From positions 26,480,662 to 26,544,661 of the forward strand of contig NC_132898.1 of the NCBI RefSeq assembly GCF_030463535.1: a DNA stretch of 64,000 bases. Direction: 5' to 3'. The position numbers were made by a program, and so were the translations under genes. The DNA comes from Salminus brasiliensis. Lineage: Eukaryota; Chordata; Actinopteri; Characiformes; Bryconidae. Each line of letters starts with the position of its first letter. Positions within the stretch are counted from its first letter, which is position 1. Below, one piece after another: positions 44,690 through 57,538 of the stretch. The notes beneath the pieces are model-generated. The model ran no database searches, was not told the DNA's origin, and was given only the letters and a program-made list of their open reading frames with translations.

Positions 44690-46560
44690 TCCTGAATTCC
44701 TGAATAATTCCAAACTCCCTCAACCTCCAGCTACGCTAACCCTGCAGAAAGTTTACTGTAACCTTTCCAGAATACCTCTGGAACTTCCAGGTGCTAAAAC
44801 CTGCACTAGGTGATGGCCGGGTCATCTTCCCTGTAAAGGTCATGACTGATGGAACAACAGTTGTCCCGTACGGTGCACCAGCTTGCACTGCCTCCCTTAA
44901 AAGTCATTTTACTGTATCTTTTCCCAAATACTTCCAAACTCCCACAACCTCCAGGTATGCTAAACCTGTGCAGTCATATTCCGAAATAATTCCGAACTCC
45001 CTCAACCTTCAGGTGCACTACACCTGCACCAAGTCACAGCAGACGAAACAACAGTAGTCCTGAATATGGGGTACTGAATAACAGTGCACCAGCTCCAGGC
45101 GCAAGAAAACAACCTCCATAGAGATCCTTTAAAAAGAGTAACTTTACTGTATCTTATCCCAAATAATTCCAAACTTCCTCAACCTCCAGCTACGTTAATC
45201 CTGCAGTTAATCAGGCCACGACTGATGGAACATCACGTATCCTGTATAGCAAACCAGCACCTGGCACAAATACAGTAAGCAACCCCCATAGAGATGCATC
45301 CTTTCACAAAGAAACACAGGAACTTTACTGTAACCTTTCCGGAATACTTCTAAAGTCCCACAACCTCCAGGTACACCTGCGTAAAGTCACGCTGGCTGAT
45401 GTAACATATACCAACTACACTCGCAAGAAAACAACCCTCATAGACACGCATGCTTTTCCAACAGTAACTTTTCCCAAATGATCCCAGACTCCCTCAGCCT
45501 TCAGGTGCTAGAACCTGCACCAAGTCACGGCTGGTGGAACACCACGTATTCTGTATAGCGCATCAGCTAGAGGCGTAATCAAACAACCACCGCGAAGGCA
45601 CGTCTTAGAAAAGATAGACTTCATTGCAATCTTTCCGGAATAATTCTCTGAAAATCTCTGAACCTCCAGGTCTGCTCAAATTGCAAAATGTTAATGGAAC
45701 AACGTGTACTCTGTATAGGGCACCAGCTACAGGTGAAAAAGGACCCCTCCCCCCAAATAGTGACACATCTGTTAATAAAAAATAAATAAATAATAATAAT
45801 AATAATAATAATAATAAAGGTACTTTACTGTAGCTTTTCTGGAATAATTCCACACTTCCTCAACCTCCATGTGCTAAAACTTGCACAAAGTCATGGCTGA
45901 TGGAACAACAAGCCTCCCACACTGTGCACAGGCACTACCATCATAGTGATGCACGCTTTACAAATAAATAAATAAATAAATAAATATTAAAAAATAAACC
46001 GCAACCAGGAACTTTACTGTAACCTATCCGGAAAAAAATCCAAACTCCCTCAACACCTCTAGCCGTAAAGAACTGCAGAAAGTCACGGCTGATATTAGAT
46101 CATGTAGCCTGTACAGTGCATCAGCTACGGGCACAAGTAAACAACCCCAGTGGAGAAGCTTCTTTTAATAATGATGATGAGAAACACAACAACCCCAACT
46201 TTCCCCAAATAAATCCAAACTCCAGGCCTGCTAGAACTGAACAAAGTATATAGTATAGTAAACCAGCATCATTCAGAGCTGCAAGTAAACAACCAGCAGT
46301 AACTTCACTGTAACTGATCCCAAATATTCCAAACTCCCTCAACCTCCAGGTGCTAAAACCTGCACAAACTCACAGCCAATGCCGTATATCGCAACATGCA
46401 GAGGCACAATTAAACAAACAACCACTGCAAAGCTGCCTTCTTACAACACAGCAACTTTACTGTAACCTTCCTTTCCGGAATAATAATTCACAATAATTCA
46501 ACTCCCTCAACCCCCTCAAATTCGCATCCCAGCTACCCTAGAAGTAAACAACCCCCATGG
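44690..46560. repeat. Degenerate satellite of about 170 bp units
   Basis: About ten to twelve units, each with AACTTTACTGTAACCTTTCC, GGAATAATTCCAAACTCCCT, CAACCTCCAGGTGCTAAAAC and AAGTCACGGCTGATGGAACA. AAT and AAAT microsatellites sit inside (45780-45820, 45961-45990). Confidence 0.85.
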
Positions 46561-46690
46561 AGATGTACCCATTAGAAAAACAGTGACTTTACATACTTTT
46601 CTGATGCTAATTAGGGAGGGGGTTTGAACACGGGTGCGAAGGCACCCTTGCTGACACAGGCAGGTCGCCAACAGTCACTTTTTAAATTCT

Positions 46691-49303
46691 TTTATTTTCA
46701 AATTATGTGCAATGTGAATTTCACAGTAGAGCTCAAAAGTATATTTACCAAACTCTCATACCATACAAACAGGCAAACAGAGAGACAGAGAGAGACAAAA
46801 TTAAATACAAACAAAAAAAGAAAGGAAGAACGGGAAAACCAAAAACACTGTCTAGTCGTTCTCTGGTTCAGAGCTGTGGGTGAAACGCGGCGATGAGGTG
46901 ACTGAATGGCTTTTTGCACTTGCAGCAGGCGACAACACGAGACGCATAGTTTATAAAACTCTTTCAAAGCTTTCTGTACATCTGAAGACAACTGGAGAAT
47001 TTAAAAACATATATATAAAACAAAAAACAGCACCGCTGTTGCAGTTACTGTCCGTAGGTCTGTAATGCTTTGTGTAATGTTAGAGTGATGTATGTAACTG
47101 CACTAGAAAACCATTCAACAAAAATAATAATTAAAAAAAGGTTGATTTCCACATTTTGTGATTCATCTAACAAACCTAACAAAAGCTATTTAAAATAGAA
47201 AAAGAAAAATCTGGAAAACAAACAAAATCACATCTATTATTCAAGTTAAGAAAATAACAAAACAAACCCAAACTGTGCAAGTACAGCAAACGTATGTTAC
47301 AGTATATTACACATATATCAAACCATAGTCAATACAGTACTGGGTATCAGTAATAAATCCTGAGAGTGGTCTGTTTCTCTGGTTCCCGTGCTACTGGGCT
47401 TCTTAGCGAGTCTGCCGAGGGGAGACCTATTGCACTGCAGTCGCTGCACAGTCCTGTCCGGACAGTCCAGGGAGCTCTGGGGCTCTGGACGTCAGAGTCT
47501 ACGGTTCGTCGCTGACCGGACTCGTCAGCTGCTGGGAGTCCCTGCTGCATTTCTGGCCTCCTCGCACAGAGGCCGTCCGGTCCCGATGAGACGCAGCCTC
47601 GGCTTGAGCGGAGCGTTGCTTACTCGCTCCCTCATTCCTTCCCTCGCTGGCTGTTTGGAAACGAGAACTCGGCTCTCTGAGATTGCTTTGCCAAGCAGTG
47701 AAGTCAGGGAGAGGAAGGGAAGGAGAGCTGGGGAGAAGGAAAGAGGAGCTGAGAAGAAAATGATAAGTGGGGGCAAAAGAAAGAAAGAAAGAAAGAAAAA
47801 GAAAAAAACAAAAAAATAAATGGAGTTTCAGAAGGGAGAAAAAAAAGAAAAGAATAAATGCAAAAGAGAGAAAGGAGTGAAAGAAGGGGGAAATGACCGG
47901 TGGACTAAAGATAGGGTAGTTCAGAAAGAAAGAAAAAACGGCGTTGACAAAAAAGGCAGAGTAAAAAGATACAGAATTAAAGGAACAACATGAATTTCTT
48001 ATTCTAGACGTATTCTTGTTATAAAAGAACTTTGTCTTTTGTTTAGTTTTTTCTCTGGTTCTTTTTTTTATATATAATTATAAAAGAAGAGTAACAGAAC
48101 CAGAGAAAAAAAAAACTAAAGGAAGGAAGGACAAAAAGAGTGAAAGAGTCAGAGGGAAATGCAAAAATTTGAAATTCAGAAAAAATTAGGGGAAAGTAAA
48201 AGATAGCATTAGAGGGAAAGAGAAAGAAATACCAGTCAGGTAAAGAAAAATTAGGATAAAAAATAAATAAAAGAACAAGAGGAAAACAATTAAAGATAGA
48301 AAAATGGGAATTTTACAAAGACAGGAAAAAGAAAAAGGGGGGAGCAAAAGATGGATTAGAGAAAAAGAACAGAGATAATGAAAAACTGACAACCAGAGAA
48401 ACAAGAGAGAAGAAAGTTAAGGTGAAAAAGAAGACAGAAATGATGAGTGAAAGAGAAAAAAGAACAAATGAATTAGAGAGAAATAAAAAGACCAACCGAA
48501 AAGTGAAAAGTAAAAAAAAAAAAAAAAAAAAAAGAAAAAGAAAAGTCAAGCAATAATAATAATTTACAATATATAGAATGAGAGGAAATAAAGGAGTGGA
48601 CTAAAAACTAAAAAAGTAGAAAAATAAAGGGGTCAAGCTAAGAAAAAAAAGGGAAAAGGAGAAGCGAAGGAAAAACTAAAAAGATAGAAGAGTAAAAGAA
48701 AATCAAACAGAAGGAAGAAGAAAGAAGGGACATGAGGATGTAGTGCAAGATCAGTCCGCCACCAGGAACCTGCATATGATCAATGTAAATAAAACACAAA
48801 CTCAACCAAACCGAACCCTAACACAATAATGCTCAAACTGACTGAGCTACAACAGGAGGACCTTAAACCCAGCGGCTGTCTTTCAACCCAAACCTAAAGT
48901 TCTGTACAAGATTGTCAAAGGAGAAAAAAAACAAAAAAACAAAATAAAAGCAGCACCGAGAAACGATTCATCAAACGAGTCTCCAGGTTTGTGACATCAG
49001 AAAATGGACGCATGGAAACAAAACCAAAGGAAAAACAAAGGAGCTCGATAGTCAAACACAGTCTGGGGTGGAGCTCTGTTGAGACTTCATGGAAACTCTT
49101 TTCAGAAGTAGAAGAACGGAGAAGCTCGTTTAAAACATCTCCACGTGTCACGGAGAGCAAGGTAAGACTTTAGGGGGCCAAGCACTGAACCCATGTCTCA
49201 CCATCCGGTCAGCTTTCAACAGGAGGCACACTGAATCTCTGAATTCCAAGAAAATCAAGAGTTCTGAAGCTCTTCGCCGTTCTCTCGATTTCTGATGGCA
49301 CCT

Positions 49304-49345
<42 letters not shown>

Positions 49346-51721
49346 AGCCTGGCCAATCACGTATATCTATAAATATTTACCACCTTAAATCATTTGACTG
49401 GATTCTGGTCGGCCCCAGCCTCTGCTAGAACTTTTAAACGCTTCGTTTCTTCTACACAAGGAAGGGCTTTAAAAACGGCTCTGCTTATTGCTGGCAGGAG
49501 CAAGCCTGCAACTTCATTACCGCACCAACCTCCCGCTGAGAGGGCCGCCCGTCCCATCTGATGCAAACAGGATTCACGTCTCGGCCACAGTGCCATCGCT
49601 TGATCTCTGTGCCTCATGTTCTGCGTTCTAGAGATCTCACGCCTATTGCCTGGGGGCTCATTTCGCATTAATCTCGACTGCACGTGCAACAGGAAAGGGG
49701 TGACGGGACGCCAGGTTCATGGGTGAGCAAACCGGGACTTGGGCTAACCTTATTTCGAGCCCCTTTGAGCTCTAAAGTTCAGGGCTGGGTATGAAAATCC
49801 AACACTTCTAGAGGAATCCTCTGAATTACTGAAACACTGCAGGTAGGAGAGGCAACAGAACAATATTAATTTTAGCATATCGTGATAAATGGGAGATGTT
49901 GGAGTGATCCACAATATCCTCAAGGATATCGCCAGTGCTTAAAGGACACTGATCAGCCGCACAATTCAGCAATTCAGTACCAACAGCGTAATTAGTCTGG
50001 TTTAACTGGATGAAGTGCAGGATTGTCAATTTTAAAACACTTCACAGTACTGGAAGAGTCTCTGAACAGTAGTTTTTAAGAATCTGTCACTAATCTCGTA
50101 GATTATGATAAATATTGAGAAAATACCTTTAAATATCGTGATGAATTTTACCATATCGACCAGCCCGAACAACAGTACATCAAGAAAAATCGGTTAGAAG
50201 TAGTAGTGTTGGTGTTGGTAGGTAGCGGTAGCTAATCTTATCAGCATCAGTGAGCCAATAAGCATGCTTATTCAAAACCTAGACTGGTGATTGGCTAAAT
50301 TACACGTAGCAAGGATGTTAACACCAGCACATTATGGGCAAATTACAGGAGCCGTTTCTTTCAGGACACTGCAGTTTGTTGCTGAACGTCTGGAATGAGC
50401 CAAGAGAAGAATCAGCAGCTAATTCTGCAGCACATTTACTTTTGATTGAGGTCCTTATTTAAACGTCATGTCATTAATGTGTCATTTGTTTTATTTATGA
50501 TTTTTTTACCTCATTAGAGAGGTGGTAACGATATCTATAGTGAAACATGGGAGAACAGGCAGTGTTGAAAACATGCTACTGTGTTCCCATACAAAAAAAA
50601 CCTAAAGAATTAATATTAGCTCTTGGACAATTTGGTTAGAAACGAATTGGAGGCAGCCTTCAAATCACTGCTGCATCCATAACACAGAGAGAGAAAAAAG
50701 CGATCCAGCCCTATGTTTACGCCAATCCACGTTTTTACCACCGGTAAAACAGCTAGCCCTACTGGACAGCCATCTTCCATGTAAGACATGCTGGACTGGA
50801 GGTTTTATCAGCTGGACTCAACTGTGCTTGGTTTCCCGAAACCACCTCTCACTGCCAGTTCAGATGATGATCTTAACACAAAGATGCTTCTGAACCACTG
50901 GCATGAGCTCCATCATCACGGGCCTTCGGGTCAGTATCTGCCCACGTCTGCAGTTAACACCCCTGCTTAGCTTTTCACAAGTTAGCGCTCAAGGTAGCTC
51001 ACAAACCCATGAACCCGGCTCCACAGTACCCGATACCGGCCCGCTCTTTCTTCTCTCCAATATGGAGACCAAGTATAACATCGCGACCTGACTAAAGACG
51101 TAGCTGGTGACTCAAAACTGCAAAGATAAAAGCAGCAATGAAGATGTGAGTCATGTTTAACCTACAGTAGAGCTCCTCAGACATCAGCGCTGCACAGTTC
51201 AGAAGGGCTTTCTGTTCTTACACGCCTGACTCAACTCAAGAAGGGTCAGCTGGAGAGTTGTATGGCCATGTAAGAGCAGAGAACTGGGCTAAGGAACACT
51301 GAGACGCATTTGGAAAGACTTGCGTGGAGACACCAAGCTCAACAAGCGACGTGACAAACTGCAGTGGCCGCGAGAATTTGGATTGACATGGTAAAAAAAG
51401 CAACACTACAAAATAAGGGTTTTTAAAAACAACCAAAAAAGCCAAACAGAGGAAACAGCCACGTAATCAAATTGGCAACTCAACTAAATTAAACCTTTAG
51501 CACACAGGAGAAAAAACAAAATACCACCAAGAGAGAGCCCTCTAAAGCAGGGGTGGGCAACGAGGGCTGGAGTCCAGCACAGCTTGCTGATTTCCCTGCT
51601 CTAACAGGCCCACTAAACCGAGCAAGGTTAAATCAGCTGGTGTAGATAAGCCCAAAACCATGCAGGAATCTGGCCCTCCAGGACCAGAATTGGCCACTTC
51701 TGCTCTTAAAAGTTCTGAAAT

Positions 51722-51754
<33 letters not shown>

Positions 51755-52419
51755 AGAATTATCAAACCTAGCTACCTAACGATGAGCACCTCAGCCCACC
51801 ATACCCGTATGAATATATATATAGCTATTTATATATTTATTACTTTATTTTCATATTTCTGATGCTGACACACTGCTTGTCCTTTCTCAAAAAGGGTCAA
51901 CATCGAGGACTGTCCCAACACTGCATGCCAACAAACCAAAGAAAGGAAAAAAAAAAAAACAAAACAGTACAAAACAAATAGCAACCAATCAAATCCCTAA
52001 ATGCCTTAAAGACAAAGAAAAAACAATGGCTCAACACACGCTTGGGAACAATATGATAATTGCACTTAGTTACGACTGTAAAACAAGCAACGGCGAGGGC
52101 ACTTTGTGCTCGTCTCTCGAAGGTTAAAATACTGACATACTGTCGTCTTTCCGAGTAGCCCTCGATTGAAAGTCACCGCGGGTTGTTTTTTTGTTTGTTT
52201 GTTTTTGTGTTTTTTAATATATATATAAGACTCTTCCCCATTCCGGTGGGTTCTCACGTGTTTGGACAGCACCATATTCGAGTGGACGCACCCAGCAACC
52301 TCCTCTATCACCCGAAAAAACAAGCAAATGGAAAAAAAAAAGAAAAAAAAAAAAAAAAAAAAAACAACAACAAAACAACCCTAAACCCCTCCGGCTTCCC
52401 TGCCCTCCCCCTCGCTCGC
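46691..52419 (-). other. kbtbd8: Probable 3' UTR and downstream flank of kbtbd8
   Basis: No coding signal is seen on either strand here. On the minus strand AATAAA occurs as a close pair at 51836-51841 and 51844-51849 (about 580 bases past the stop) and again at 46691-46696, after which a degenerate satellite takes over. Either could end the transcript. Content includes poly-A/T tracts (49303-49343, 51725-51752, 52328-52363), purine-rich simple sequence from 47700 to 48720, and one interspersed repeat at 51545-51715. A UTR this long would need transcript evidence. Confidence 0.35.
51545..51715. repeat. Interspersed fish repeat
   Basis: GCAGGGGTGGGCAACGAGGG at one end and GGCCCTCCAGGACCAGAATT at the other, a common non-coding repeat style in fish. 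The class is uncertain. Confidence 0.5.
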
Positions 52420-52883
52420 TCAAAGCACTTTCTGAAGACACTGAGGGTACAGCTTTGCCACCACGCACTCGAAGTGGCGGCCGAGGTCCCAGAGGCGATC
52501 GGGCGTCTCGTAGATTTTGGTCCAGCGGTCGGCCTCCTCGTCGTACTGGTAGAGGGAGTTCTTGCGGCTGGTGCGGAACACGTGCTCCTCCACCATCACC
52601 TGCGTGGCGCGCACAAACAGGTGCAGCTGGCCGCCCAGCAGCAGGGCCTTGATGTAAGGGCTGGCCGCTTGCTCGAAGGGCAGGTCCCGCCGACGGCTCC
52701 AGCTGTTCTGCTCGATGTCGTACACCTCCACGGTGAAGGTGCGCTGGTGGTTGCGGCAGATGCCGGCGATGTAGTAGATGCGGTTCTTGTAGAGCGCCGC
52801 CAGGCCCTGGCTGCGAGGCACGCTCATGGGGGCCAGGTGGCCCCAGTAGTCCTTGCGAGGGTCGAAACAGAAGAAGTATTCGC
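52420..52883 (-). CDS. kbtbd8: kbtbd8 coding exon 4 (last Kelch repeats and stop)
   Basis: The exon is 464 coding bases, with acceptor TTCCTTCAG/GCGAATAC. It completes a Gly codon and encodes residues 448-601, with SQGLAALYKNRIYYIAGICR, EHVFRTSRKNSLYQYDEEAD and the terminal LYPQCLQKVL. The TGA stop is at 52420-52422. The exon is GC-rich compared with its flanks. Confidence 0.97.
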
Positions 52884-55800
52884 CTGAAGGAAGACGGAAA
52901 AGACGATGAAATCGTAGAGAACGGATAAGGAGATGAAAGCTGATTTTAGGGGATCTGTAGCCCACTTGCAACAGAAATGGGAAATGAGGGACTGGTTCTG
53001 CTGTGTCTGGACTGGACTGGAAGCCGGCTATCTAGGCTCAAGTTAGCTAGCAGGCTAAACACCACGGCACAGACAAAATTTACTGATCCAACTGAGGCTC
53101 AAATTACATACGTTTAGAGGATAAAGCCTCATATCGGAGAGTCGAGTGAATGATCACAGGAGTGTTTTCCACTGATTTCAGCCACATTTAGTACAGGTTT
53201 GCTGGCCCTGGCTTTAAATCGAACTCAGCACATTGATAAACTCGCAACTACAGTGTTGCCACCCGTTTTCAGAGCGTGACTGATTGCCAATCAGTGATTA
53301 CCAATCAGTGATTACCCACAGCGCCCCCATCGCATGAATCTCTAAATCGCACATATGGAAACAAGCTTATTTGGCCGTGTACTAGAGAGACACAGAACAT
53401 AACTTAACACGTCATGAAACCTGTCCTCATATTTAGATCCAGTCAACAATTCCTGTTCTACCCCCTCCCCCCAACTTAGAGTGGGATCATTAAAACAACC
53501 CGATAGAGGCCTAGTGTTGTAGTTCAGTGCTGTTCTTTGAATACTTATGTAGCAAAAAAAAAACAAAACAAAAAACTTCAAATTGTTGTTATATTTAAGC
53601 ATACTGTAAAACTTGGCTTATTAATCAACACAGGATCCACCAGGGAGCTTCCTACCTCAGGTATGGAACAACTGGTCCACCCTAAATATTTTCTTTTGTG
53701 CAATTGTTCTAGTTTATATCCATTTCAACTATGGACAAGTAGGAATTATAATCATAATTTTTTACCTGCTAAACTCACACACAGATAGAACAGGGGGCCT
53801 TTTCCTCAGCTTGGTAGATCATACTTTGTCCTATATATATTTTCAGACTCACAACCATAAATATTTATTGCAAATGCTCAAAGCCAGTTGCCAATATATG
53901 CCTGGTAAAAGCAGCCCTACAAATGTTTTCAATACACTTACATTTCTATACTGACCACATTAGCAGAGTGCTGTAGGATAGAACGCATCACCATTAACCA
54001 ACCATTCATTCATTACTTCACTCTAATGAAGTACTCCTTTCCATAACAACCCGTGAATACACTGCATATTAGCTCCCTAAGCCATTAAGCACTCAGAAAG
54101 CCTTAAAAGGAACACACTGACAATGTCCAAAAGTAAGTGGACACCCCTTCTAATGAATGCATTCAACTACTTTAAGTTCCATCCATTGCTGAAAGTTTTT
54201 CTAGTCCATGTCAAGAAGTACTACCAATAGAATAGGACTTTCTGGAGCAGATTAACATGAACCTGTTGGCACCATGCTGCCTAATGCCAGGTGTGGGCTA
54301 AAGCCCCCCCAGCACTGAGCTGTGGAGCAGTGGAACTGTCATGCTCTCTGGATTGACGGTTGGTGCTCCATCCAATACTTTTGGAAGGAGTTGTGGTTGA
54401 GGTGGGGTGGTGACTAAGGCTCACTAATGCTCTTGTCGCTGAATGCAATCAAATCCTCACAACAAGGCTCTAAAATGTAGTAGAAAGCCTTCTTCCAAAA
54501 GCAGGATAAACAACACTCACCTTGGAGCACATAGATCCGATCCTTATACTCTATGGCACTGTGAAACTCCATGGCAACAGGCATGGGGCTGACGGCCGTC
54601 CAGCAGTTGTCCCGGGCATCATAGCACTCGACCGATTTCAGCGCGTTACGGCCATCGCCTTCATACACGCGGCCACCAAGGGCGAACAGTTTGCCACAGC
54701 AGTGCACCAGCCTGCAGCCTATCCGCGCCCGGAGCATGGGCGAGCGGGGCAACCAGCGGTTCCCGGCGTGCTCGTACTGCCAGAAATCACTTTCCGCCCG
54801 GTGATCTATGGACACCTCGCTGTTGCTGGGCCGGTAGCCGCCGGCAATGAAGATGTCGTTCTCGGACGTGACGACGATGCCGACCTCGCGGAGGTCGTTG
54901 GGCGGTTTGCAGAGTTTGTAGACCTTCCCCGTGGCGGTGTCCAGACAAGGCACCGTCTGCTTCTTCCCTGAGTGTTTGTGCGCCGCGTCAAAGCAGATGA
55001 CCATTTCGGACGCGGTCATGCCCAGGCGCTGCGGGCAGCCGCTGGTGCCGTTCAGCCGGCCCTTGTCGGAAGGCTCTTTGGACAGGGCCACGGTGAAGGC
55101 AGGAGGGATGCGGCTCAGGAAGGCTTCATCCAGCAGCGGCAACCGGATGCACTCTGCGAAGACCTCCGGGAGGTCGACCTCGCGACGTGGCCGATCGTGC
55201 TCCAGCCAGCGGACGATGCTTTCGTACACATGCTCCTCCTTCTCCACGTTGAGGTCGTCGTTGTTGAGAATGCTGACCAGCTGCTCCTTGGTCAGCTGCA
55301 GGAACTCCTGCTCGCCCATCACGCACAAGAACTTTTTGCGGATGTAGTCCTGTGAGCGCTCGCGCAGCTCCTGGTGCCCGTAGGCGTCGGCGAACATAAA
55401 CACCCCGATGCAGTTCTGGGGGTCTAGCCGACTGATCATGAAGTAGGCGCACTGGTCCTGCAGCGCTGGGATCTGGAAGATGCTGGCCGCCGTAAACAGG
55501 GCCTGAACGTTGCACTCGGAGAGGGTGACCCGCGAGGTGTAGGCGTAGTCCAGCACCAGACGCATGGACTCTGACTCGACGCCAACAATCCGCACCTCGC
55601 GCTGGCTGCTTTCCGTAAGGCCACTAGTGAACATTGATCTAACACGACCAAGAGGAAGATAAAAATCACACTTTTTAAACAGCAAAGAAATGCATACATC
55701 CTAAGTTTTATGTACATTGGCATTCATTTCCAAAACACAGCAAGATCAATTATGCTCTCTAGGACCGGCAGCCCATCCCATAAGTGGCACTGGTGCACTG

Positions 55801-57450
55801 CACTATTAGAAAAGTAGCAAATGTAGCCTCTGTAGCTAACCAAACACAAAATACTAACAAACAAATGCATAAATAAAAGGTTAACAAACCAGAATCATCA
55901 ATATGGCCTGTGCAATAGTTTGGACACCCAAAAAACAAAGACTTTAATGATTCTTAACAGGGTCTCAGGCCTTGATTAGCAAACCACGTCTTTGACTGTA
56001 ATTAGGGCTGGCAGCATTATCAAATTTCCAAGCTTCACAAAACTTTGCACTAAATTTAAAACCTTGTACTTCCACCAGTCAAAAGGCTCCTCCAACATCT
56101 GAAAATCTAATGTCTACAAGGCAGGAAAAGGCTACATAAAGAGTTTTCAGCTTGAGGTTTTTATACATCTTGAACCGTGAAGATCAAGAAGACCAAAAGA
56201 CCAGGAAAACTCCTGGATAGAATCACTCATATGCTTGAAAGAAAGGCAAATCGATGCCCCCATATGACTGATAAGTGGTTGCACACAGTTCCACTGACAG
56301 CATTGCTTGCAAATCCTGGATGCAAATATCAAACCATATTAAAAGCTCAAAGCTGACCTTTTTCAACCATGGGCTACCTGAAGAGACAAAACAGAGCTTT
56401 TGAAATGGCCCTTAAAGTCCTCTGAACTAATCATCATACAAACTGAGGACGGGGACGGACCTCAAACGAGCTGCGACCCAAGACCAAAGAACTTCAGTGC
56501 TAAAGGTAAACAGCTTGTAGCTGATACAAAAGATGTTTGCAAGCTGATTTCTGCCAATAGGGTGTTAGAAGGTACTGACTCTGTAAGGTGTCCAAACATT
56601 TGCAAAGGCCACGCTGAAATGTATGAAAGAGTAACTGCGCATAGGGAGGAATCCGGTCTACCTGAAATAAGGGCTGATGGCAGCAAGCACATTTCTGTGA
56701 CAGGAGAAGGTCTTGCCATGATCCACCTCTACGACGATGTCTGTCAGCTGGGCTTCGTCGTACAGGGCTTTGAGCTGCTGGAGGATAGTGCAGGCATGCA
56801 GGGCGTCTACTCCGTTGTAGCTTGTGCTTGCAGGAGTCCCATTCTGTACTTGTAACAGCTTTCCAACGTCTGTGATGGGAACAGGACAAATAGAAGTGGG
56901 TTAAGAGCTGCAAGACGGACCAAAAACTGACAGTAAATGCTCATAGTACTTTTGCTCAAAATGGGTCAGGACAACATTCCTAACAGAGACCACCTGATAC
57001 ACAGAAGCTGCACATAGCAAAGTTGGACGACATAGCCAAGACAACTCTCAGTTGTTGGATCACACATTAACGGCTCATCAGTCCTTATTGCGCTGTGTTT
57101 TAATATGATGCCTTTACCAGTTACTCTTCCACAGTACAATGAAAACCTCCTCTTTACATATCCCAGCTAGGGTCCGAGGGGCATATGGTCAGCCAAGCTA
57201 CAGCACTCTAGGAGCAGAGATGTTAAGGGCCCTGCTCGAGGGCCCACTTCTGGCAGTCAAGTGAACCTAGGTTTTGAACCCACAACCCTGTGATCAATAC
57301 TCCAGGCCTCTAGCCACTGAGCCTCCACTGCCCTTTTCGACCTGCTGCATCAAGGCATCCAGGTTCTCGCCAGCCATAAAGGTAAAGGTGCACGTATTTG
57401 TTACTGTACAGCGAAATGCGTCCTCCGCATTTAACCCATCTGTGGTAGTG

Positions 57451-57490
<40 letters not shown>

Positions 57491-57498
57491 TACACACA

Positions 57499-57538
<40 letters not shown>

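Noticed and set aside
46624..47819. Short overlapping frames at 46624-47819 as possible exons
   Set aside because: No family resemblance and no paired splice sites. They fit a 3' UTR or simple sequence better.
52183..52887. 234-codon plus-strand frame
   Set aside because: It lies antisense to kbtbd8 exon 4. The minus-strand reading matches a known family with correct splice sites.
54522..55355. Plus-strand frames of 149, 138 and 127 codons
   Set aside because: They are shadows of the GC-rich kbtbd8 exon 3.
55639..55685. Met at 55685 as the start of a shorter kbtbd8 protein
   Set aside because: The codons from 55685 to 55639 are intron. A good acceptor at 55639-55640 and the exon 1-2 evidence give a full BTB domain.
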